DNA from: Pseudomonas sp. Teo4
GTDB taxonomy: Bacteria > Pseudomonadota > Gammaproteobacteria > Pseudomonadales > Pseudomonadaceae
NCBI RefSeq assembly: GCF_034387475.1
Contig: NZ_JAXCIL010000001.1
Coordinates: 2,852,001-2,916,000 of the forward strand
Length of the DNA: 64,000 bases
Reading direction: 5' to 3'
Part shown: positions 36,257 through 44,950 of the stretch, piece after piece
Position numbering within the stretch: position 1 is the first letter of the stretch
Layout: every line of letters begins with the position of its first letter
Program-made: the position numbers and the translations under genes
The notes under the pieces: model-generated
Told to the model about the DNA's origin: nothing
The model's input: only the letters and a program-made list of their open reading frames with translations
Databases searched by the model: none

Positions 36257-37621
36257 TCAGCCTCGCAGCACGTGTACGCACAGCCCCATCAACGCGCATA
36301 CCACAAGCACCTGGATAACTCCGCGTTTGTAACGCAGCAACGCGATGGCAGCGGCAATTGCAATCAACGCCGAAGGCCAGTCAAAGCTGCCAGAGAAGCC
36401 CTGCGGCCACAGAACGTGATAGCCGAAGAACAACGCGAGGTTGATGATCACCCCTACGACAGCCGCCGTGATCGCGGTCAGAGGGGCAGTGAACTTCAGT
36501 TCGTTGTGCGTCGACTCCACCAGCGGGCCGCCTGCAAGGATGAACAAAAACGACGGGAGGAAAGTAAACCAAGTCACCAGGCTGGCTGCGACTGCTCCAG
36601 CCAGAAACGGGTGATCCGCACCAAACATAGGGTGCACATAACCGCCGACGAACCCGACAAACGCAACCACCATGATCAACGGCCCCGGAGTCGTCTCGCC
36701 CAGGGCCAGGCCATCGATCATCTGCGTCGGTGACAACCAGCCATGGTGCCCGACTGCCCCCTGGTAGACGTAAGGCAGTACGGCGTACGCGCCACCAAAG
36801 GTCAGCAGCGCGGCCTTGGTGAAGAACCAGCCCATTTGAGTCAGCGTACCCTCCCAACCGTATACCAGCGTCAGTAGACCCATTGGCAAGCTCCACAAGC
36901 CGGCGCCGATTATGAGCAAGCCAATCAGGTAGCCCCAGCGAAAGCGTGCATGCGCTGGCGGGGGCGTGTTGTCGTCAATCAAAGCGGGGCCGAAACCTGC
37001 CTTGACTGCACCATGGCTGCCCCCTGTCACGAACTTCTCGGGCAACAACCGCCCACCCATGAACCCGACTGCAGCGGCTATCAGCACTATCAGTGGGAAG
37101 GGAAGATTCAACGCAAAGATCGCGACAAAGGACGCGCCGGCAATCCCCCACAACCAACCATTTTTCAGGGCGCGAGAGCCAATGCGGTGCGCTGCCTGCA
37201 GGACGATTGCGGTGACAGCAGGCTTGATGCCGTAGAACAACCCAGCGATCGCTGGAACATCACCGTAAGCGATGTAGACCCAGGACAACCCAATGAGGAT
37301 GAACAACGAAGGAAGTACGAACAGCGCGCCCGCAATCACCCCACCCCAGGTCCGGTGCATCAGCCAGCCGATGTAAGTCGCCAGCTGCTGGGCTTCTGGC
37401 CCCGGCAGCAGCATGCAGTAGTTCAGCGCATGCAGGAACCGCTTTTCACTGATCCAACGGCGCCTCTCGACCAGTTCCTGGTGCATGATGGAAATCTGCC
37501 CAGCGGGTCCGCCGAAGCTGATGAAACCAAGCTTGAGCCAGAAGAGAAAGGCCTCCAGCAACCCTATGGATGACCTGGAAGCTGCTTCTTGCCCTACATC
37601 TTGTGAAGTGGTTTCAGCCAC
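36257..37621 (-). CDS. chrA: chromate transporter ChrA
   Basis: This 454-residue CHR-superfamily antiporter has two homologous halves, each with several membrane helices and a FGGPAGQISIM-type or FGGAYAVLPY-type signature (about residues 36-46 and 268-277). It exports chromate, using the membrane potential, and gives chromate resistance. The start is a GTG at 37621 with GAGGAG eight bases upstream, overlapping the chrB stop by eight bases; a TTG at 37642 is less likely. The overlap signals translational coupling with chrB. Confidence 0.93.
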   Translation of the reverse strand: MAETTSQDVGQEAASRSSIGLLEAFLFWLKLGFISFGGPAGQISIMHQELVERRRWISEKRFLHALNYCMLLPGPEAQQLATYIGWLMHRTWGGVIAGALFVLPSLFILIGLSWVYIAYGDVPAIAGLFYGIKPAVTAIVLQAAHRIGSRALKNGWLWGIAGASFVAIFALNLPFPLIVLIAAAVGFMGGRLLPEKFVTGGSHGAVKAGFGPALIDDNTPPPAHARFRWGYLIGLLIIGAGLWSLPMGLLTLVYGWEGTLTQMGWFFTKAALLTFGGAYAVLPYVYQGAVGHHGWLSPTQMIDGLALGETTPGPLIMVVAFVGFVGGYVHPMFGADHPFLAGAVAASLVTWFTFLPSFLFILAGGPLVESTHNELKFTAPLTAITAAVVGVIINLALFFGYHVLWPQGFSGSFDWPSALIAIAAAIALLRYKRGVIQVLVVCALMGLCVHVLRG

Positions 37622-38555
37622 GGGTGTTCTCCTCGCTGGCAAAGGCCGTCAGCAGACCATCGAAAATGCCCTGTGTCGTTGTCAGCAGGTGATTGTCATC
37701 GGTGATGGCTTCCCGCAGCCCCGCCAACACGCGTTCGATGCCGACCGCCTCGGGTGGCTGGACACCCCCGACATCCAGGTAGTGCACAACTGCCGCCAAG
37801 CGCTCAAGACCGGGAGTTTGGATCGAGAAACTCTCCACTAGCGTTTCGAAAGTCACGCGTTGCCCAACATGACTGAAGGTGGCGCTATCAAAATCAAAGC
37901 CCACGGCGTCTTCAGGACAATCACCAGGGTGTTCAAGCCAGAGCATCTGGGCGCCAGGGTCGATAAACCGGCAGATCAACCAGGCACAGGCAAGGCGGTC
38001 GACCCAAGGGCGTTTTCGAGTCGCCCAGACGCGCCCTTGGTAATCCTGCCGGTCCAGCACATGAATGGGTTCGTTCAGGAACGAAGGCTCATCTGGGGAG
38101 AGCGCGCGGCTGATCGCCGTTTCCAGCTCTTGGAGGATGACGTCAGTTTGCTGTTTAGCCGCGCCTGGGAAGAAGTCGATGGAAACGAGCTGTGCAAACC
38201 CTTTACGCAGTTTTCGAGCCTGCCGAGCGGTGATCATGGCGCTTTCAGGGGAAAGCCCACTCCGACAGATAGCCACTTCTTCCCTGAGCTCGGCGTAGGC
38301 ATCGCTTCTATCGAACAGTGCCTGGAATCGATCTTGAGGCTCTCTGACCGATAGCAGGAGCGCTGTGCCATTCACTGCCAACACATCTCGCTCTACTGCT
38401 TCAAACACCCCGAGCTCGGCCTCTTCAGTTGGAAGAAGGTAAACCCCATCACGCAGCACCGCGGCCCCAGAGGCTTTAAGCGTGCGCCAAGCACGCATCC
38501 GCTCTGTGGAGTTGGCTGTTGGTAAGCCGAGGATAAGCAGAGCCCAATCTTTCAT
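37614..38555 (-). CDS. chrB: chromate resistance protein ChrB
   Basis: This 313-residue protein has the ChrB N-terminal domain (MKDWALLILGLPTANSTERMRAWRTLKASGAAVLRDGVYLLP, about 1-42, split here as a description of the motif-bearing region) and a C-terminal ChrB domain (about 170-300, with RPWVDRLACAWLICRFIDP). ChrB senses chromate and represses the chr operon, and may also help resistance. It is the first gene of the chrBA pair and is divergent from the MFS gene at 38773. The 217-bp spacer may hold the promoters of both. Confidence 0.9.
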   Translation of the reverse strand: MKDWALLILGLPTANSTERMRAWRTLKASGAAVLRDGVYLLPTEEAELGVFEAVERDVLAVNGTALLLSVREPQDRFQALFDRSDAYAELREEVAICRSGLSPESAMITARQARKLRKGFAQLVSIDFFPGAAKQQTDVILQELETAISRALSPDEPSFLNEPIHVLDRQDYQGRVWATRKRPWVDRLACAWLICRFIDPGAQMLWLEHPGDCPEDAVGFDFDSATFSHVGQRVTFETLVESFSIQTPGLERLAAVVHYLDVGGVQPPEAVGIERVLAGLREAITDDNHLLTTTQGIFDGLLTAFASEENTRG

Positions 38556-38675
38556 GTTGAGTATTCAACTAAAAATGTACTTAGCTCTACATTAACCCTG
38601 TTCTGCACGAAATCAAGCCTTTGAAAAGGAGACATTTACTGCCCGCACGCGTGCTTGAACCTGACACAACCTAAA

Positions 38676-38705
38676 TTGACTGCATCCCCCCCAGGGGGAT
38701 ACGCT
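38676..38705 (+). promoter_or_regulatory. promoter with nested C/G-tract operator upstream of the MFS gene
   Basis: A -35 TTGACT (38676-38681) and a -10 TACGCT (38700-38705) are separated by 18 bases. The spacer holds ATCCCCCCCAGGGGGAT, an inverted C7/G5 tract of the kind bound by CsoR/RcnR/FrmR-type repressors. A very similar arrangement occurs at 43629. The spacing and repetition support function; binding is inferred. Confidence 0.7.
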
Positions 38706-38772
38706 GTAGCCTAATCCACGCTGCTTGCGATGACCGTCGCGGCCAGGAAATCAGCACTGCCGGGAGGTTTGC

Positions 38773-40077
38773 ATGCTATCGGTCCTGAAAAATCGAACCT
38801 ACAGACATCTGTTTCTGGCCCAGGTCATTGCACTGGTTGGTACCGGGTTAGCCACCGTCGCATTGGGCTTACTGGCCTTCGATCTAGCGGGTGCCCAGGC
38901 AGGCGCAGTACTGGGTACCGCGTTGGCGATCAAAATGGCGGCTTACATTGGCGTCGCACCCGTTGCGGCTGCGTTCGCAGAGCACCTTCCTAGAAAAGCC
39001 ATGCTGGTGACCCTGGACTTGGTAAGAGCAGCGGTAGCCTTGCTGTTGCCGTTCGTTACAGAGGTCTGGCAGGTCTATGTACTCATTTTTGTCCTGCAGT
39101 CGGCCTCTGCTGCGTTCACTCCAACCTTCCAAGCAACCATTCCAGACATCCTGCCTGACGAGCGCGAATACACCAGAGCGCTGTCGTTGTCTCGACTGGC
39201 CTACGACCTGGAGAGTGTCATCAGCCCGATGCTCGCAGCACTGCTGCTCACCGTGGTCAGCTTCCACAGCCTGTTTGCCGGCACTGTCGTGGGCTTCCTG
39301 GTGTCTGCCGCGATGGTCGCCACGGCGGTTCTACCCGCTGCTGTGCGAGGCCCCAAACGCAGCATCTACGAGCGAACCACCAAAGGTATGCGGATCTTCT
39401 TGAGCACCCCGCGACTGCGTGGCTTGTTGGCCCTGAACCTGACCGTCGCAGCTGCCAGCGCAATGGTCATCGTCAATACCGTAGTGCTTGTTCAAGCCCG
39501 TTTCGGGCTGCCGCAGAGCTCAACGGCGATGGCGCTCATGGCATTTGGCGCAGGATCAATGATCGTCGCACTGGCGCTGCCACGTCTGCTTGAGCACCTG
39601 GATGACCGCAAGGCGATGCTCGCCGGCGGTGCGGTCTTGGTGGTCGGCTTGATGCTCGGGGCCTTCGTGAACAGCTATTGGAGCCTTGTGGGGTTGTGGA
39701 TTGCACTGGGGGCTGGCTACTCCCTCGCGCAAACCCCATCGGGACGCATCTTGCGCCGCTCATCAACCTCCCAGGACCGCCCAGCACTGTTTGCTGCGCA
39801 ATTTGCCTTGTCCCACGCCTGCTGGCTGATCACCTACCCCCTGGCTGGGTGGCTGGGCGCTAGCGTTAGCCTGACCGCGTCTTTCGTGGGTCTAACCCTG
39901 GTTGCGGCAATGGCTTGGATCCTGAGCAAACATATCTGGCGACCAGAGTATGACGAAGAGGTGGTCGCGCACTCTCATGACGATTTGTCAGATGACCACC
40001 CGCATGTCGCTGAAGGCAAGGCACACGCCCACACATTCGTGATCGATGACGATCACCGCAAATGGCCGAGGCGCTGA
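38773..40077 (+). CDS. MFS exporter with His-rich C-terminal tail (metal efflux candidate)
   Basis: This 434-residue major facilitator has about 10-12 transmembrane helices in residues 10-395. A cytoplasmic C-terminal tail follows (about 397-434) rich in His, Asp and Glu, for example HSHDDLSDDHPH and HAHTFVIDDDH. The layout resembles NreB/NrsD-type nickel exporters, where the His tail binds metal. It is preceded by a promoter with a CsoR/RcnR-like operator nested in its spacer. It is convergent with the histidine kinase gene, and divergent from chrB. Nickel or cobalt are the likeliest substrates, but this is not proved. Confidence 0.85.
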   Translation: MLSVLKNRTYRHLFLAQVIALVGTGLATVALGLLAFDLAGAQAGAVLGTALAIKMAAYIGVAPVAAAFAEHLPRKAMLVTLDLVRAAVALLLPFVTEVWQVYVLIFVLQSASAAFTPTFQATIPDILPDEREYTRALSLSRLAYDLESVISPMLAALLLTVVSFHSLFAGTVVGFLVSAAMVATAVLPAAVRGPKRSIYERTTKGMRIFLSTPRLRGLLALNLTVAAASAMVIVNTVVLVQARFGLPQSSTAMALMAFGAGSMIVALALPRLLEHLDDRKAMLAGGAVLVVGLMLGAFVNSYWSLVGLWIALGAGYSLAQTPSGRILRRSSTSQDRPALFAAQFALSHACWLITYPLAGWLGASVSLTASFVGLTLVAAMAWILSKHIWRPEYDEEVVAHSHDDLSDDHPHVAEGKAHAHTFVIDDDHRKWPRR

Positions 40078-40109
40078 CCCTGCTCGGTTTGGCTGTTCAC
40101 GTTTTCCAA

Positions 40110-41555
40110 TCACTGGGCTGCAAGTGCAAAGGTCAGGCGAACCCGGGTTCCCTCGTTTTGTGTACTGTGGACATCTACCTGCCCACCGAAGCGCTCCATA
40201 ATGCGTTTGACCATCACCAACCCAACGCCCAAACCACCCTGCTTGGTCGTTGTGAATGGCTGAAAGAGCCTTTTGCGCTGTGATTCCGACATCCCGCTAC
40301 CGGTGTCGGCGATCGCGATGGTCAGTTTCGGCTCGCAGCTATGCCTAAGCACTTCAACAGTCAGAAGGCCTCCTTTTGGCATGGCCTCCAGCGCGTTGGA
40401 AAACAGGCTGTTCAGAACCTGCATAAGTAGCAGACGCTGGCTCAGAACCGCAGGCTGGTCATGGGCTGATACAAGATCAATTTCAACGCCGCTACTCTGG
40501 ATTTGCGACTGGAAAGAAGCCAGGCATTCTTCCACCACGGCCAGCGCATCGACGTTCTCGCTAGCTCCAGCGGATGGCCCGGAGGTCACAAGGAGGTCGC
40601 GGACCCATTGCGACATGCGATCAACCTGGTTGATCACGTCATTCAGGTTGCGCTGCAGCCCATCGGGTGCCAATGCCTGCATCAGCTCTGCACTCGATCG
40701 AATACTCGCCAAGGGGTTACGCAGGCTGTGTGCAACAGCGGAAGACATCTCGCCCATCGCGACTAACGTTTCATTTTCGATGATCTGCTTCTGCTGGGCG
40801 ATGAGCAGGCCTGCCGCTTTACGCACAACCCGGTACAACGCCAGGTAGATCAACGCGCCCCCAATCGAGGTGGCCAGCCACATCAACAAGTAGCCGCGCT
40901 GCGTTCTGGCGATCAGATCCGAAGGTTCCTTGTAGATCTCGATCAAGGCAATCGCTTCGCCAGAGGCGTTGAGCATGGGAATGTAGTTTTCAATGAACAA
41001 CCCCTGAGGAGGCCTTGGGAAATTCTGCTCCTCTCTTTCAGGCACCGCACTGTGATAGGTCGCGAACACGCGCTTTCTGGTTGCGAAAGACCGGGCCAGT
41101 TCCTCGTCATCCCATATTTGCATGCCGACCAGCGCCGGATTGCTTGACCAGATCACAACATTGTCAGGGGCGTAGATATTGATCAGTAGCGAATCAGGCT
41201 GCTTCGAAATGTTTTCGATGTGTGCCAGAAACTCTTGTCGGGCAGTTTGTCGCCGAGTGCGCTCTTGATTCGACAGCACGATATCGGCACGTGGGTCCAA
41301 CACCTCCCCCATCTGGCGATTCGGCAGGTAATGCTTGCTCAACTCGCTCGAAGCCAGCGACTGAATGAACTGAGCCGTAAGCGCTGCATCGCGCTGGATG
41401 CTCTCATCCACAACGAAGCGCGAAGCAATGAAACCCAGGCCCAATGCAACCAGCGTGATGATCAGGACGCTCACGATGGAAAACCAACGCAGCAAATCGA
41501 ACTGCATTAAGCGCGCGGCTGCATCCCTTCCGATGACAAAGTCCCGTAACCGCAT
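40110..41555 (-). CDS. membrane-bound orphan sensor histidine kinase
   Basis: This 481-residue kinase has a first membrane helix (about 24-47), a periplasmic sensor of about 170 residues, a second helix (about 222-245), and a phosphotransfer helix with H276 (SSAVAHSLRNPLASI). A HATPase domain follows with FSNALEAM, DTGSGMSES and GGLGVGL boxes. The layout is NtrB/ZraS-like. No response regulator gene is adjacent. It is co-directional with, and 208 bp downstream of, the broken anchor gene, so it may be the last gene of the hupE operon. A metal or envelope signal is a plausible stimulus. Confidence 0.88.
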   Translation of the reverse strand: MRLRDFVIGRDAAARLMQFDLLRWFSIVSVLIITLVALGLGFIASRFVVDESIQRDAALTAQFIQSLASSELSKHYLPNRQMGEVLDPRADIVLSNQERTRRQTARQEFLAHIENISKQPDSLLINIYAPDNVVIWSSNPALVGMQIWDDEELARSFATRKRVFATYHSAVPEREEQNFPRPPQGLFIENYIPMLNASGEAIALIEIYKEPSDLIARTQRGYLLMWLATSIGGALIYLALYRVVRKAAGLLIAQQKQIIENETLVAMGEMSSAVAHSLRNPLASIRSSAELMQALAPDGLQRNLNDVINQVDRMSQWVRDLLVTSGPSAGASENVDALAVVEECLASFQSQIQSSGVEIDLVSAHDQPAVLSQRLLLMQVLNSLFSNALEAMPKGGLLTVEVLRHSCEPKLTIAIADTGSGMSESQRKRLFQPFTTTKQGGLGVGLVMVKRIMERFGGQVDVHSTQNEGTRVRLTFALAAQ

Positions 41556-41763
41556 GCGAGGCCGTCTCCCAGGCTTTCTGACATGTGCATTAGGGGTTAT
41601 AGCTCACCCTGCTCCGCGTACCGGTCACGCGTGAAGCAATTACCGAGTTGGCTGATCAGCGGGATGCAACGGGTCAGTTTAATAACCATGAGTGGCAAGT
41701 TTCCGAAAATCGAAAGTAGGTAAAGCTGGCACCCACACAGTCAGCATGGGCGCCGGCTGCGGT

Positions 41764-42426
41764 TTACTTCTTGACGTTCAGGTAGTCGCCTGAGGTCTGC
41801 AGCGCGATGGTCACGTTGCCCGAAGTGCGGTTACGCCAGAACCAGCCGTGGGTGCCATCGAACAGTGCGGTAAGCTCGCCGCTATCGCCTTTCACCTGAC
41901 GACCCTTGCTGTAACTGTGGAAATCGCCTTGCGCAGCGTTGTAGGTCTCACCGTGAGTATCGTGGTTGACCGGGGCGGAAGCAGTCCATTGGTACGAAAC
42001 CACGCTGCCCTTGAGCATCTCCAGCTTGATCTCACGACCCTCGCCAGGTTTGAGAGTCAATGTAACCTCGTCAGACTTCGCCGCAGACTTTTGAGCGGCT
42101 GGCTGAGCGGGCTGCACCGCTGCAAGCTACTGAACAGGAGCTGGAGCTTGAACTGGTGCGGGAGCGGGAGCAGGAGCCGCTGGCGCTTTCGCTTGGCGCG
42201 CAGCCAACTCGTCAGCCAGAGCCTCCTGAGCCAACGTTATCTTGATCTCTCCCATTTGGGTCAGCCCCATGGCACGACCGACGCCGGTCGGATCCACCGC
42301 ATATTCCGAAGGCATCACAACGGTAACGAGCAGCCCCATGGCAACGGCCAAGGCGATCACAGTGGAACGGACGAGTTGGCGGCTGGACGGCAGTTCACTT
42401 GCCGAAGGAAGTGGAGAATTGAACAT
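41764..42426 (-). pseudogene. transmembrane anchor protein interrupted by an in-frame TAG
   Basis: Two reading blocks (42426-42127 and 42117-41764) lie in the same frame, separated only by a TAG codon at 42127-42129. Together they would make a 220-residue protein. The N-terminal half has one membrane helix (about 23-40, STVIALAVAMGLLVTVVMP) and an Ala/Pro-rich linker ending APVQ. The C-terminal half, 117 residues if started at an internal GTG, is a periplasmic-looking domain (LTLKPGEGREIKLEMLKGSVVSYQW). A CAG to TAG change would explain the break. Possible outcomes are a pseudogene, suppression of the stop, re-initiation or a sequencing error. It is 12 bp after hupE. Confidence 0.75.
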
Positions 42427-42438
42427 GGTCGAAGGTCC

Positions 42439-43176
42439 TTAAGCAGAGATAAACAGGCCGGTAATCTGGTAACCCATCAAGAGGAAACCGGCGCTCATCA
42501 TGGCAACGTTGGCGGTATAGGCATGGCGCCAGAAGCTTGGAGTGCGGCGCCAGAACCCCATCAGAATAAGGATTGCGCTCAACGCCAAAAGCTGGCCGAT
42601 TTCGACGCCTACGTTGAAGGCGATCAGGTTGGGGATCAGGCCATCCGCCGAAATCTCGTACTCCTGGATCTTGGTGGCCAGGCCAAAACCGTGCAGAAGG
42701 CCGAAGATCAAGGTCGCGGCTTTGGTATCAGGCTGATAGCCAAACCAGCGCTTGAAGGCACCCAGGTTGTCCAGAGCCTTGTAGACCACCGAAAAGCCGA
42801 TGATCGCGTCGATGATGTAAGAGCTGATGCTGATCTCGCTCAGCACCCCAAACAGCAGGGTCACCGAATGGCCAACGGCAAACAGCGTGACGTACAGACC
42901 GACGTCCTTCAGGCGATAGAGGAAGAAGATGACGCCAAAAAGGAACAGCAGGTGGTCGTAGCCCGTCATCATGTGCTTGGCGCCCATATAGATGAACGGG
43001 ATCAACATGACCCCTGTGCTTTCTTGAATGAAGCCCTTGTCACCCTCTGCTACAGCATGGGCCAGAGCTTCTGGCATGCCGATGAACAGCGAGAAAACCA
43101 ACAGGAACAGCAGGAACAATGGGGGGCGTGAACGCGTGGCGAACAATCCCCCACCCGTTATCGAGTGCAGATGCAT
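42439..43176 (-). CDS. HupE/UreJ-family membrane protein
   Basis: This 245-residue protein has a signal-like N-terminus, then about six membrane helices. Conserved His-bearing segments include MMTGYDHLLFL (about 69-79), AVGHSVTLL (about 100-108) and LLHGFGLA (about 160-167). HupE/UreJ proteins are linked to nickel or cobalt uptake or secondary permease functions. The gene is in a cluster with a His-rich exported protein upstream and an anchor protein downstream, under a CsoR/RcnR-type regulator, which fits metal handling. The direction of transport is unknown. Confidence 0.85.
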   Translation of the reverse strand: MHLHSITGGGLFATRSRPPLFLLFLLVFSLFIGMPEALAHAVAEGDKGFIQESTGVMLIPFIYMGAKHMMTGYDHLLFLFGVIFFLYRLKDVGLYVTLFAVGHSVTLLFGVLSEISISSYIIDAIIGFSVVYKALDNLGAFKRWFGYQPDTKAATLIFGLLHGFGLATKIQEYEISADGLIPNLIAFNVGVEIGQLLALSAILILMGFWRRTPSFWRHAYTANVAMMSAGFLLMGYQITGLFISA

Positions 43177-43223
43177 GGATCAATCCTTTCTTGCAATGAT
43201 CGTGAGCCGCGAAGCGGCTGATG

Positions 43224-43583
43224 TCAGCAGGCAAGTACAGGACGGGGTGGGCGCTCGATGCGGAAGATAGGCGGACGAGGCACTGAGTCGCTGGGCAGAC
43301 CCATGCGAACCGAGGGCTCGAAAGTGGAGAAAAGCTGGACGCAGGACGTGAGTTGCGGCGTCTCATGCTGATGGTCAGGGGTCAGCGGCGAGTGATAGTG
43401 GTCTGCGCAGTGGGCGCAGCTCCAGGTGGACTCACCGTGGTGGTGCCCATGCTGGACTGCTTGCTCGCTGTACACCGGGTTCTGCGTCGGCACTGAAAGC
43501 GAATAGGCGTGACCTGTCCAAGCCAGCAGAAAGGCTATAGCCAGAAACACAGTCATGGTCGCTGAAAGTAGACGGCGAGACAT
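43224..43583 (-). CDS. His-rich exported protein, CzcI/DUF2946-like
   Basis: This 119-residue precursor starts MSRRLLSATMTVFLAIAFLL, a signal peptide or membrane anchor, and continues with a His-rich mature part (VQHGHHHGESTWSCAHCADHYHSPL, about 44-70). A conserved-looking C-terminus (PRPPIFRIERPPRPVLAC) follows. Several Cys and His residues could bind metal ions. The pattern recalls small exported proteins of czc-like metal operons, but I am not certain of the family. The ATG at 43583 is preferred over a longer frame reaching 43787, which would overlap the repressor gene. It is the first gene of the hupE transcription unit. Confidence 0.65.
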   Translation of the reverse strand: MSRRLLSATMTVFLAIAFLLAWTGHAYSLSVPTQNPVYSEQAVQHGHHHGESTWSCAHCADHYHSPLTPDHQHETPQLTSCVQLFSTFEPSVRMGLPSDSVPRPPIFRIERPPRPVLAC

Positions 43584-43628
43584 CCTGACGCCTTCGTAAC
43601 GGATACGGACTAGCAGAAACGGGCACGT

Positions 43629-43657
43629 TTGACCTAACCCCCCTAGGGGGATAGCAT
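43629..43657 (+). promoter_or_regulatory. promoter with nested C/G-tract operator upstream of the repressor gene
   Basis: A -35 TTGACC (43629-43634) and a -10 TAGCAT (43652-43657) are spaced by 17 bases that contain ACCCCCCTAGGGGGAT (43637-43652). It closely matches the MFS promoter at 38676, down to the shared TTGAC and GGGGGATA blocks. The -10 overlaps an upstream in-frame ATG (43656), which excludes that codon as the translation start. Confidence 0.72.
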
Positions 43658-43691
43658 GCAGCCTTATGTAAAGCCGTCCGAGACTCAAGCC

Positions 43692-43997
43692 ATGACCGAG
43701 CCAGTCCATGAACATACCCATGGCCACACCCACACTCATCAGAGTCACGAAGCGATCATCAAACGCCTGAAACGTGCTGACGGCCATCTGCGCAGCATCA
43801 TCACCATGATCGAAGATGGCCGCGAGTGCGTAGACATCGCCCAGCAGTTACATGCTGTCGAGAAGGCCGTTTGCCAAGCCAAGCGCACACTCATTCAGGA
43901 CCATATCGATCACTGCCTGGAAGATTCGGTTACCGCCTTGAGCAACGGCGATCGATCCGCAATCGACGAATTCAAGCAGATCACCAAATACCTCTGA
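43692..43997 (+). CDS. CsoR/RcnR/FrmR-family metal-responsive repressor
   Basis: This 101-residue four-helix repressor has a His-rich N-terminus (VHEHTHGHTHTHQSHE, residues 5-20). The conserved helix is RLKRADGHLRSIITMIEDGRECVDI (about 25-49). The metal ligands of the family fall at C46, H71 and C75, giving the Cys-His-Cys pattern of CsoR and InrS rather than the Cys-His-His of RcnR. His residues at the N-terminus could add a ligand, as in nickel sensors. The start at 43692 is chosen because the upstream ATG at 43656 lies in the -10 box. It would bind the two C/G-tract operators and control itself, the hupE unit and the MFS exporter. Confidence 0.88.
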   Translation: MTEPVHEHTHGHTHTHQSHEAIIKRLKRADGHLRSIITMIEDGRECVDIAQQLHAVEKAVCQAKRTLIQDHIDHCLEDSVTALSNGDRSAIDEFKQITKYL

Positions 43998-44031
43998 AGA
44001 TCGTTAATCGCGTGTCCGTAAGGCGGTCACC

Positions 44032-44766
44032 ATGAAGTTGGCCTTTGGCACACCGGAAAAGCCACGCAACGCTGAGCAAGACCTGATCAAATGGATCGCC
44101 CTGCTTACGATGGTTCTGGACCATATGCGTTTGGTATGGCCTGGTGCGCAGGACCTTTTCGTCCTGGGTAGGCTTTCGTTTCCCCTCTTCTGCCTGGCTA
44201 TCGCAATCAACGTCGCACGCACCCCGCCGGGCGAACTCTTGACCCGAAGCAATGGCCGATATCTCGCACTGATGGTGCTGTTCGCTGCCATCTCGGAGGT
44301 ACCGTACCGAATGATCAGTACCTCAGGTACATCTAACGTGCTGTTCACGCTGATCTTGGGATTGATGGTTGCCTGGGGAGTCCACCACCGGAGCGGGTCC
44401 AGCCTCTTGATGGCCGCGGTAGCACTTTGTTTCGCACATGTGTTCGCAGACCCACTGATGTATGGGTTTTACGGGGTATTGGTACCCGCAGCGTTAGTAC
44501 TTGCGATCAAGCGTCCAGAGTGCTTCGCAATGGTCCCAGTTGTACTGTGCGTGATGGCCAATTCACGTACGGGACTTTTTTCGCAAGCCATCCACTTGGA
44601 CCCCGCAGCCTTGGCCGCCCTCATACTCGCTGCTTTGGCGCCACTGCTCGGACTGATGATTCTGTGGTCGCGTATGCCGTTTAGGGTTCCGCCTGTGGCT
44701 CAATGGAGCTATTGGTTTTATCCAGGACACCTTGCAGCCTTGCTCGGTATCCGCTCGATGATGTGA
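44032..44766 (+). CDS. TraX family membrane protein
   Basis: This 244-residue protein has about seven or eight hydrophobic helices. The N-terminal LIKWIALLTMVLDHMRLVW segment (about 18-36), the LGRLSFPLFCLAIAINVAR block (about 45-63) and a C-terminal FYPGHLAALL motif match TraX. TraX acetylates F-pilin in conjugative plasmids, while chromosomal TraX-like proteins have unclear acyltransferase roles. No other conjugation gene is present. It follows the repressor gene by 34 bp and may be co-transcribed with it. Its GC content is clearly lower than that of the flanking core genes. Confidence 0.88.
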   Translation: MKLAFGTPEKPRNAEQDLIKWIALLTMVLDHMRLVWPGAQDLFVLGRLSFPLFCLAIAINVARTPPGELLTRSNGRYLALMVLFAAISEVPYRMISTSGTSNVLFTLILGLMVAWGVHHRSGSSLLMAAVALCFAHVFADPLMYGFYGVLVPAALVLAIKRPECFAMVPVVLCVMANSRTGLFSQAIHLDPAALAALILAALAPLLGLMILWSRMPFRVPPVAQWSYWFYPGHLAALLGIRSMM

Positions 44767-44924
44767 ACGCCGCAGGTGGTTTCTGATGTGGGGTGGATGC
44801 CTGTAGTCCACGTGCCTTCACGTTTGGAAGGTGCGCAAGCGCTAGCCTGAATGTTCCAAGAGGGTTCGCAGAAAGCCAGCACCCGAAGTGTGGGTTGAGG
44901 TATGGATCACAGTGGAGCAGACAC

Positions 44925-44950
44925 AAAAAAGCCCTGATAAATCAGGGCTT
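44925..44950 (-). terminator. terminator downstream of tRNA-Ser
   Basis: GCCCTGAT/ATCAGGGC forms an eight-base-pair hairpin with a two-base loop, followed on the minus strand by a run of six T residues. It lies just after the 3' end of tRNA-Ser. Confidence 0.88.

Noticed and set aside
42118..42135. Programmed recoding of the TAG in the anchor gene (pyrrolysine-type)
   Set aside because: No pyl genes or recoding element are visible; a point mutation or sequence error is simpler.
43656..43691. N-terminal extension of the CsoR/RcnR-type repressor from an ATG at 43656
   Set aside because: The ATG overlaps the predicted -10 box (43652-43657), so it would not be in the transcript; the next ATG at 43692 is used.
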